Part shown: positions 1 to 5,233 of the stretch, in pieces | Position numbering within the stretch: the stretch's first letter is position 1 | How the letters are laid out: each line of letters begins with the position of its first letter | DNA from: Elusimicrobia bacterium CG08_land_8_20_14_0_20_44_26 | Lineage (GTDB): Bacteria; CG03 | NCBI GenBank assembly: GCA_002779055.1 | Contig: PEXM01000028.1 | Location: forward strand, 1 to 10,498 | Length of the DNA stretch: 10,498 nt | Direction of reading: 5' to 3' | Made by a program: the position numbers and the translations under genes | Notes under the pieces: model-generated | Told to the model about the DNA's origin: nothing | Database searches by the model: none | The model's input: only the letters and a program-made list of their open reading frames with translations

Positions 1-401
1 ATAACTTTTACAACCCCGTCAATTATCGCCTCAGGCCTCGGCGGGCAGCCAGGTATGTAAGCGTTCACGGGAATGAGTTCGTCAGCGGGCAGAGTCCTCA
101 TATACGAGTCCTTGAAAATTCCCTGCGACGAGGCGCAGGAGCCGAAGGCGACGACGGCAAGAGGTTTGGGCGCCATTTCGTAGAGTTTTTTGAGAAGCGG
201 CGCACCCTTGCGGTTTATCATTCCGCACACAAGCAGGCAGTCGGCGTGTTTTATGCTCGCGACGAGTTTTATACCAAACCTCTCCACATCAAATCTCGGC
301 GTGAGGACATCAAGTATTTCTATGTCGCAGTTGTTGCAGGGCGCCGAAGCGAAATGAAATACCCATATTGACCTGGTTAAAATTTTTGCTCTATTTATCA
401 T
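1..401 (-). CDS. NuoB/EchC-like small subunit of a complex I-like or group 4 [NiFe]-hydrogenase (3' end cut by window)
   Basis: I translated 133 codons from an ATG at 401 down to position 3, where the window ends. The protein begins MINRAKILTRSIWVF and contains APCNNCDIEIL (Cys22, Cys25), VAFGSCASSQG (Cys89) and IPGCPPRPEAI (Cys119). These are the four ligands of the proximal [4Fe-4S] cluster in the NuoB / hydrogenase small-subunit family. The stretch LTPRFDVERFG after the first Cys pair is characteristic of group 4 energy-converting hydrogenases (EchC, MbhJ, HycG types). The subunit would sit at the membrane interface and pass electrons between ferredoxin-type clusters and the catalytic large subunit. 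Its ATG overlaps the stop of the NuoH-like gene as ATGA (398-401), so the two are translationally coupled. Whether the complex is a true hydrogenase depends on the Cys ligands of the large subunit, which is outside the window. The family call is firm; the exact subgroup is not. Confidence 0.9.
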   Translation of the reverse strand, partial: MINRAKILTRSIWVFHFASAPCNNCDIEILDVLTPRFDVERFGIKLVASIKHADCLLVCGMINRKGAPLLKKLYEMAPKPLAVVAFGSCASSQGIFKDSYMRTLPADELIPVNAYIPGCPPRPEAIIDGVVKV

Positions 402-1291
402 AATCCAGCAAGCGCCAAAATTAACGCTATTATACACAAAGGAGACAGAATGAACCAGAATAATTTTAAACACTGCGTTATCTTTAATCTCGGATTTGTG
501 TTTTCTATGAGAACGATTACGACGAGGAGAACGACATATTTAACAACGTTTGCGCGCCCGAGAAAAACTTCCGATACAAAAAGAGGAAGAGCGACCAGAA
601 GAATATACTGGCTCATCTTAAAAAAACCGAGAAGCGGCCCGGAATATTCAATGTAAGGACCGGATGTGATTTCGGTTTCCGCTTCCGCCACGTCAAAGGG
701 AACCCTGCCGAGTTTTGCCTGCATTGAAAGGAGAGCCAGAATAAAAGCGATTGCTCCCGAAGGAGACAATGCCTGAGGTGCGGTTGTATGGCTCATTATT
801 CCGGCGATGCTGATTGTACCTCCCGTTTTTACGATGACGACAGCGATGGATATCCAGAAGACAAGTTCGTATGAAAGGATGAGTTTCATTTCGCGGGATG
901 AGCCGAGCGACGCGAGTGGATTGGCGCTTGCGGCTCCTCCCATAATAAGAGCGAGCGAAGGTATCATAAGAAGATACATCACAACAAAAATATCGCCCGA
1001 AAAACCGGATGACGGATAAAAAGCCGGCAGACCCGCAAATGTCGCCACAAGAGCGGCAACGGCGAATGAGATTACCGGCGCCAGAACAAAAGTCATCGTG
1101 CTGGCGTTTTCGGGTATAACGTTTTCCTTTATAAACAGTTTTAGTATGTCGTAAAGGGGCTGAAGAAGCGGCGGCCCCACTCTCCACTGCACCCGCGCCG
1201 TCACTTTTCTTTCAATCCACGAAGCAAGGATGCCTGCGGCAAGCGCGAAAAGCATCCCCGGGAAAATGAAATAGTTAAAAAATATTTTCAC
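398..1291 (-). CDS. NuoH/EchB-like membrane subunit (complex I subunit 1 family)
   Basis: A 297-residue, very hydrophobic protein with about eight predicted membrane helices, a normal length for EchB/HycD/MbhM-type NuoH homologues. Family marks are ERKVTARVQWRVGP (residues 27-40), KLFIKE (51-56), SSREMKLILSYEL (131-143), and VPFDVAEAETEITSGPYIEYSG (197-218) with its conserved acidic residues. This subunit anchors the hydrogenase-like peripheral arm and forms part of the ion path. The start is GTG at 1291. The first base of that codon comes from an inserted inverted-repeat element (1291-1369); without the element the start would be an ATG overlapping the stop of the ferredoxin gene. An AAAGGAG at 1304-1310, inside the element, is a possible ribosome binding site about 12 nt upstream. 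The gene is followed by the NuoB-like gene with an ATGA overlap, the same order as echB-echC. No NuoL/EchA-like antiporter subunit precedes it. Confidence 0.93.
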   Translation of the reverse strand: MKIFFNYFIFPGMLFALAAGILASWIERKVTARVQWRVGPPLLQPLYDILKLFIKENVIPENASTMTFVLAPVISFAVAALVATFAGLPAFYPSSGFSGDIFVVMYLLMIPSLALIMGGAASANPLASLGSSREMKLILSYELVFWISIAVVIVKTGGTISIAGIMSHTTAPQALSPSGAIAFILALLSMQAKLGRVPFDVAEAETEITSGPYIEYSGPLLGFFKMSQYILLVALPLFVSEVFLGRANVVKYVVLLVVIVLIENTNPRLKITQCLKLFWFILSPLCIIALILALAGL

Positions 1292-1369
1292 TCCGTTAGA
1301 AATCTCCTTTTTGATAATAAAATTTTTATATTTGAATTACAACCGCTATTTCCAAAATTTCTAACGGAG
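1291..1369. mobile_element. 79-bp MITE-like inverted-repeat element with 4-bp target duplication
   Basis: The ends CTCCGTTAGAAAT (1291-1303) and ATTTCTAACGGAG (1357-1369) are perfect 13-bp inverted repeats. The direct repeat TTCA flanks them at 1287-1290 and 1370-1373. Deleting the element and one TTCA copy gives, in the coding sense, CAAAAATGAAAATATT. There the ferredoxin stop TGA overlaps an ATG that opens the NuoH-like frame (M-K-I-F-F). All other junctions in this operon also overlap, so this insertion explains the only gap. The interior (53 bp) is A/T-rich and has no coding capacity. It contains a possible promoter and a Shine-Dalgarno-like AAAGGAG pointing at the NuoH-like gene. In RNA the two ends would pair as a 13-bp stem reaching the start codon. 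No other copy of the terminal repeat is seen in this window, and I do not recognise the family. Confidence 0.72.
1314..1342 (-). promoter_or_regulatory. Possible sigma70-type promoter inside the inverted-repeat element
   Basis: In the coding sense there is TTGTAA (1342-1337), a 17-bp spacer, then TATTAT (1319-1314). This would start transcription just ahead of the AAAGGAG and the GTG of the NuoH-like gene. The predicted leader is extremely short and the region is generally A/T-rich, so the match could be chance. Confidence 0.35.
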
Positions 1370-1370
1370 T

Positions 1371-1853
1371 TCATTTTTGAAGACCTAATTGTTTTTTCCA
1401 GTGAACGCCGCGCACAAAAATGCCTTCCCGCACTTTGTATATGTTTTTTTCATCATCTTCCTTAAAAGAACCTTCCAAAACGGCGCCTTTGGGGCAGGTC
1501 TTGACGCAGAGAGGTTTTCTCCCCTCGCAGATGTCGCAGGGCGCCGTCAAAAACTCCACCGTTTCCACCGTGTTCACGCCGAAAGGGCAGGCAATAACGC
1601 AGGTCCCGCAGGAAGTGCACAGCAACCCCGCTCTTTTCAGATTATCTCCTTCTTTTTTAAGAGCGCCGACGGGGCAGGACTCAACGCAGGGAGCGTCCTC
1701 GCAGTGACGGCAGGTAACTTTCCGTATTGCTTCCTCAAGAATCATCTTAAAACCGTTTTTTCTGTGGTGAAGGCCAGCGCTGCAGGAAACTTCGCACTCA
1801 GCGCATTCGTAGCACTTTTCAATGTCAATCAATATCTGATTTTTCAATCCCAT
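1371..1853 (-). CDS. Polyferredoxin with four [4Fe-4S] clusters (HycB/CooF/HydN-type electron-transfer subunit)
   Basis: A 160-residue protein with sixteen cysteines in four groups: Cys14/17/20/24, Cys48/51/56/60, Cys79/82/85/89 and Cys106/109/116/120. Three groups end in CP, typical of [4Fe-4S] ferredoxin domains of the HycB/DmsB type; the first ends CSAG. The spacing predicts four [4Fe-4S] clusters forming an electron wire. No signal peptide or membrane segment is seen, so it should be cytoplasmic. The gene overlaps the end of the gamma-subunit gene by 10 nt (1844-1853). It once overlapped the NuoH-like gene, before the 79-bp element inserted at its stop codon. Its position between a flavin/NAD module and a membrane hydrogenase module suggests that it links them. 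Family assignment is secure; the exact partner is inferred from gene order. Confidence 0.9.
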   Translation of the reverse strand: MGLKNQILIDIEKCYECAECEVSCSAGLHHRKNGFKMILEEAIRKVTCRHCEDAPCVESCPVGALKKEGDNLKRAGLLCTSCGTCVIACPFGVNTVETVEFLTAPCDICEGRKPLCVKTCPKGAVLEGSFKEDDEKNIYKVREGIFVRGVHWKKQLGLQK

Positions 1854-2662
1854 ATATCGCCTATATCCTTTATCAAACTGTATTTGAAAACGGGTCCGTC
1901 TTTGCAGGCAAAATATTTACCGAGCGCGCAATGTCCGCATTTGCCCAAGCCGCAACTCATATTTTTTTCCATTGAAAGGTAAATATTTTCCGGTTTATAT
2001 CCTATTTCAAGCAATTTGAAAGTGCCGAATTTCATCATTACAGGCGGTCCGCAGACGACGGCGATGCCCTTTGACGGATTTAATTTTACCTCGTCAAAAA
2101 GTTCTGTGACGACGCCGATTTTTTCTTTCCACTGGTCTGTTTCGCATTTGTCCACGGAACGGTAAATTTCCGCGCCGCGTTTTTTCCATCCGGCAAACTG
2201 GCCGCTGTAAACGATGTCCACGGGGTTTTTGGCGCCGTAGAGGAGAACAATCCGTCCGTATTTATCTTTTTCATCAAGGAGCGTCAGAAGCAGAGACCTC
2301 AGAGGAGCCATTCCCACGCCTCCGCCGAGAATGAGAATTTCCCTTGATTCAAACTCTTTCAGAGGATACCCTTTGCCGAGAGGACCTCTGATTCCGACGG
2401 TGTCGTTTTCTTTGAGGGAATGGATTATTCCGGTGACTCTCCCTGCTTTCATAATTGTTGTCTCAAAATACTCTTTTTGAAACTGGGACGAAGAAGGCGT
2501 AAACGGTGCCTCGCCTTCTCCAGGAACGGTGAACTGTATGAATTGTCCTGTTTGAAACGAAAATGCCTCTTCGGTTTTGAGGACAAAGGTCTTTATTAAG
2601 GGCGTTTCGTCAACGACGGCCTCAACATTAGCTTTCATTGTTTTATAAATGTCGGCGGTCAT
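1844..2662 (-). CDS. Sulfhydrogenase gamma / AsrB-like FAD-NAD(P)-binding oxidoreductase with [2Fe-2S] centre
   Basis: A 272-residue protein of the ferredoxin-NADP reductase superfamily. An N-terminal FAD-binding barrel (about residues 10-100) includes TPSSSQFQKEYFETTI and GRVTGIIHSL. The nucleotide-binding domain carries LILGGGVGMAPLRSLL (110-125) and VCGPPVMM (203-210). The C-terminal tail has Cys237, Cys242, Cys245 and Cys253 (CX4CX2CX7C), the [2Fe-2S] site found in the gamma subunit of archaeal sulfhydrogenase, in AsrB and in PyrK-like proteins. Its expected role is electron exchange between NAD(P)H and the iron-sulfur chain through FAD. The start ATG at 2662 overlaps the beta-subunit stop as ATGA (2659-2662), and the 3' end overlaps the polyferredoxin gene by 10 nt. 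The choice between NADH and NADPH cannot be made by eye. Confidence 0.9.
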   Translation of the reverse strand: MTADIYKTMKANVEAVVDETPLIKTFVLKTEEAFSFQTGQFIQFTVPGEGEAPFTPSSSQFQKEYFETTIMKAGRVTGIIHSLKENDTVGIRGPLGKGYPLKEFESREILILGGGVGMAPLRSLLLTLLDEKDKYGRIVLLYGAKNPVDIVYSGQFAGWKKRGAEIYRSVDKCETDQWKEKIGVVTELFDEVKLNPSKGIAVVCGPPVMMKFGTFKLLEIGYKPENIYLSMEKNMSCGLGKCGHCALGKYFACKDGPVFKYSLIKDIGDIWD

Positions 2663-3633
2663 CTTTTTTCTCCTGCTTGAATGTCAAGCAGAACGTCTCT
2701 GAAATTTATTTTACCCTGACATCCGGATATACACCGTCCGCAGCCCGTGCAGCCCTTTATTTCCTGCATTGCGGGTCTGTAAAGAAATTTGCACAGGATT
2801 CGGTGTTTGAAGCGCGGCGTCATTTTTCTTCTCGGGTTCGCTCCGCCTGCGACCCGCGCGTAACCGGGATACTGGCAGGAATCCGAATACCTGATTTTGT
2901 TTTCTTTTCCTTCGGCCAGAAAAAAACAGAAACACGCCGGGCAGACGTTTGTGCAGGCGCCGCAGGATACGCAGGTTTGCGCGTATTTTTCAAAAACATC
3001 AAGGTTTTCTCCGGCTTTTTCCGCACAAACCTTCAGGTTAATTTTTTTATCTTCATTTTGCTTCCGGAGATACTCTTTCGTTTTTGACCTTGCATTCAGC
3101 ATTTCCATTTTCTGGCTGTCGGAGGCCTCTTCAAAAAGGTCTGAATTATTTTTCAGTATTTCGTTTCCCTTTTTTCCTCCCGCCGAAATGAGGAAGCCGT
3201 CCCGGGCGAATGAAAAATTAAGGTCGAAGTCATCTTCCGCCCAGGGCTCATCGCCCAGAACAGTGCAGAAACAATTCTGGTGACAGCTTGTGCAGTCCGC
3301 CGAAAAAACGAGCGTGTCTTTTCTGAAATAGATATCCTCGGGGTCGTCAAGATATATTTTTTTAAGGAGTTGTAAACCTCTGACATCGCAACCCCGTGCT
3401 CCGAATATAATTGCGGGTTTTCCCGTTTTTTCTTTCAGATTTTCGGCGGGGGGAAAAAAGAAGTATTTGAGAGGAAGAACCGTTCTGTGTCCGGTGATTG
3501 AAAGAGTTTTGCCTTTTTCATATCTGGCCCAGCTGTATGAGCCGTTCGTGTTGTGTTCGGGATAAAATATGTCGGAATCTCGGTTCATCTTTTCGACGAA
3601 CGTTTCAAGATTTTCCTTTCTCAAAAATTTCAT
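2659..3633 (-). CDS. Sulfhydrogenase beta / AsrA-like iron-sulfur subunit
   Basis: A 324-residue soluble protein resembling the beta subunit of archaeal sulfhydrogenase and anaerobic sulfite reductase subunit A. It has the family stretch IIFGARGCDVRGLQLL (75-90), a Cys-rich ADCTSCHQNCFC (112-123), and two [4Fe-4S] motifs. The first is Cys221/224/227/231 (CVSCGACTNVCP); the second is Cys295/298/301/305 (CTGCGRCISGCQG), where the usual Pro after the last Cys is Gln. In the known complexes this subunit carries electrons between the flavin-containing gamma subunit and the hydrogenase. It is the first gene after a good promoter (3673-3702) and opens a tightly overlapping operon. No clear Shine-Dalgarno lies before the ATG at 3633; only an A-rich GAAAAAA stretch is present. 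The hydrogenase delta and alpha subunits that normally follow are replaced here by a polyferredoxin and Ech-like membrane genes. Confidence 0.85.
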   Translation of the reverse strand: MKFLRKENLETFVEKMNRDSDIFYPEHNTNGSYSWARYEKGKTLSITGHRTVLPLKYFFFPPAENLKEKTGKPAIIFGARGCDVRGLQLLKKIYLDDPEDIYFRKDTLVFSADCTSCHQNCFCTVLGDEPWAEDDFDLNFSFARDGFLISAGGKKGNEILKNNSDLFEEASDSQKMEMLNARSKTKEYLRKQNEDKKINLKVCAEKAGENLDVFEKYAQTCVSCGACTNVCPACFCFFLAEGKENKIRYSDSCQYPGYARVAGGANPRRKMTPRFKHRILCKFLYRPAMQEIKGCTGCGRCISGCQGKINFRDVLLDIQAGEKR

Positions 3634-3672
3634 TTTTTTTCGGCTAAAACTTCAAAACTATTTATTGCGGTC

Positions 3673-3702
3673 AGTTTACTAAATTAACCGTAAACTTGTC
3701 AA
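3673..3702 (-). promoter_or_regulatory. Promoter for the beta-gamma-ferredoxin-Ech-like operon, with overlapping operator-like palindromes
   Basis: In the coding sense, TTGACA (3702-3697) and TAAACT (3678-3673) are separated by 18 bp. The -35 box is a perfect consensus; the -10 box is fair. The 13-bp perfect palindrome AACTTGTCAAGTT (3693-3705, plus strand) covers the -35 box. A second inverted repeat, AGTTTAC-N10-GTAAACT (3673-3696), fills the spacer and the -10 box. This arrangement suggests that a repressor dimer competes with RNA polymerase. The regulator is not identified. The rest of the 89-bp gap (3634-3722) shows nothing else. Confidence 0.6.
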
Positions 3703-3722
3703 GTTAAATTCGCGCAACATTG

Positions 3723-5021
3723 TCATCTGAGACCGATATCCGTCGGGGCTCTGCCGAGTTTCTGCAAATCTTCTATGGCTTTGTCTATCTGGTGTTTGAC
3801 GGTTTCTTTTTCATGGATTCTGCCGGGATAAATATTATAGAGACCTCTGTATTTTTCGGGCGTGAGATTAAGCATAAGAGAATTTGCGCCCGCCATAAAG
3901 CCGTCGTTCCTGCCTTTTTCGGCATCCAGCGTCTCAAGGGCTGTTGTGGAAACGATTTTGCCGTTTACATCGGCTAAACGCAAAACGGCTATTGTTTTCA
4001 GAACAAGTTCAACCGCCGGAGGTTGATTCTGAGATAAGGGCGTGTCGGGGTGAGGCAGGAAAGGGCCGAATGTGTACATTTCGGGACATAATTTTTTTGC
4101 GGCGAAAATATCTTTTAGGATGTCTTCGTTTTTCTGCCCAGGTACGCCCACAAGACCTCCCGTGAGAACGAGAAAACCTATTTCGCCCGCCGCTCTTATT
4201 TCCGCCATACGGTAGGAAAGCGCGTCTCTCGGATGAAGTTTAGAATAAAGTTCTTTATCCGAAGTTTCAAACCGTATCAAAACGCCTCTCGCTCCCGCTT
4301 CGTAAAACTTCTTGAGACCCCTTTCGCCGACTTCTCCGACGCTTATAAAAAGAAGAAGATTATTTTCTTTGAGTATTCTCCTTATAAGGAAAGAAATACC
4401 GTCCGCGTCAAAATGAGGGTCTTCGCCGCTTTGGAGAACGATGGATTTGAAACCGTATACAGAAACCGCCTCTCTGACGGTTTGCAGAATTTCTTCCTCG
4501 CTCATTCTGTATCTTTCAAGAGTTCTGTTTGATTTTCTGATTCCGCAGTAGAGGCAGTCCGAAGAGCAGAAGTTTGAGAACTCTATTATTCCGTGGACGC
4601 AGCAGGCGTTTTTGTGATGCTTCTGACGGATGAAATTAGCGACTTTGAAGAGATACCCCATATCGTTTTCGTCTTCAAGAGAAAGCAGATAAAGATATTC
4701 CTCAAAATCGATTTTTCTTCCCTCAAGAGCTTTATCAAGTATGATTCGCGTCTTCTCACCCGCCACGCCGCTTCCTTCCAACCGCGCCAGTCGCAAATCT
4801 ACTTCGCGAAGTTTAAAAAAACTCTCTTTCCAGAACTCAAGAATTTCCATCGCTTCTTTTTCCGGGACGACATTGATGACGAAACCGCCCTGCGCGTAAA
4901 TGTAGTCGCCCTTTTTGACTTCTTTAAACTCGTTGTAGGCGTAGCGTTTCTCGCCGAAATAATCCACGATGACCTTTTTCCCGTCGAAGTCCGTTATTTT
5001 ACCCGGTATTGCGTAACACAT
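3723..5021 (-). CDS. hydE: HydE radical-SAM maturase with an N-terminal HypC-like domain (HypC-HydE fusion)
   Basis: A 432-residue protein when started at the ATG at 5021. Residues 1-70 look like HypC/HupF: MCYAIPGKITDFDGKK at the N-terminus, then KKGDYIYAQGGFVINVVPEKEA, which aligns with the C-terminal half of E. coli HypC. HypC proteins begin with Met-Cys, and Cys2 carries the Fe(CN)2CO unit in [NiFe]-hydrogenase maturation; this favours 5021 over an in-frame TTG at 5063. Residues from about 90 on are HydE: radical-SAM Cys152/156/159 in EFSNFCSSDCLYCGIRKSN, then LQSGEDPHF, RFETSDKELYSKLHP, GPFLPHPDTPL and NLTPEKYRGLYNIYPG. HydE makes part of the [FeFe]-hydrogenase H-cluster from HydG product. 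The HypC His position reads Gln44. The Cys trio of the optional HydE auxiliary cluster is absent. There is no clear ribosome binding site; the upstream region is filled by repeats. The HydE call is strong and the HypC domain call is good. Confidence 0.9.
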   Translation of the reverse strand: MCYAIPGKITDFDGKKVIVDYFGEKRYAYNEFKEVKKGDYIYAQGGFVINVVPEKEAMEILEFWKESFFKLREVDLRLARLEGSGVAGEKTRIILDKALEGRKIDFEEYLYLLSLEDENDMGYLFKVANFIRQKHHKNACCVHGIIEFSNFCSSDCLYCGIRKSNRTLERYRMSEEEILQTVREAVSVYGFKSIVLQSGEDPHFDADGISFLIRRILKENNLLLFISVGEVGERGLKKFYEAGARGVLIRFETSDKELYSKLHPRDALSYRMAEIRAAGEIGFLVLTGGLVGVPGQKNEDILKDIFAAKKLCPEMYTFGPFLPHPDTPLSQNQPPAVELVLKTIAVLRLADVNGKIVSTTALETLDAEKGRNDGFMAGANSLMLNLTPEKYRGLYNIYPGRIHEKETVKHQIDKAIEDLQKLGRAPTDIGLR

Positions 5022-5061
5022 ATTAGCAAGAGGTAGTGAGGTAAGTAGTAAATACGATGGC

Positions 5062-5231
5062 AATTCCCCTCTGCCTTTCAGGCATCTCCCCCTTTATCAA
5101 AGGGGGAGAACCCCCACTTTCTTCTCCCCATTGTAAAAGGGGAGAACCCCCACTTTCTTCTCCCCCTTGTAAACGGGGAGAACCCCCACTTTCTTCTCCC
5201 CCTTGTAAAGGGGGAGATTGAGAGGGGGATT
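5062..5231. repeat. Block of C/G-rich hairpin repeats (36-bp period) between hydG and hydE
   Basis: The unit CTTCTCCCC...GGGGAGAACCCCCACTTT begins at 5121, 5157 and 5193, giving an exact 36-bp period. A slightly longer variant precedes it from 5083. Each unit contains a self-complementary core of the form TCTCCCC-N-GGGGAGA that can fold into a hairpin. The block ends are themselves imperfect inverted repeats: AATTCCCCTCT at 5062-5072 and AGAGGGGGATT at 5221-5231 (10 of 11 match). A small stem, TGCCTTTCAGGCA, lies at 5072-5084. An open frame runs through it only because 36 is a multiple of 3, giving a low-complexity GGEESGGSP peptide; I do not call it a gene. The block probably spread as a genome repeat family, and its RNA hairpins could affect hydE expression. 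Confidence 0.85.
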
Positions 5232-5233
5232 TT

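Noticed and set aside
1389..1982. Plus-strand open frame of 197 codons opposite the polyferredoxin gene
   Set aside because: It is antisense to a gene with sixteen conserved Cys; the complement of Cys and Gly codons explains the lack of stops.
3679..3726. 15-codon frame (MTMLREFNLTSLRLI) starting at an ATGA overlap with the hydE stop
   Set aside because: It has no ribosome binding site and lies on top of the promoter and palindromes, which explain the sequence better.
5022..5063. Alternative upstream TTG start for hydE, adding 14 residues
   Set aside because: The HypC family requires Met-Cys at the very N-terminus, which the ATG at 5021 provides. The upstream extension is non-conserved in character and runs to the edge of the repeat block.
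5083..5220. Possible CRISPR array
   Set aside because: The repeats are contiguous with no unique spacers, each unit is an internal hairpin, and no cas genes are nearby.
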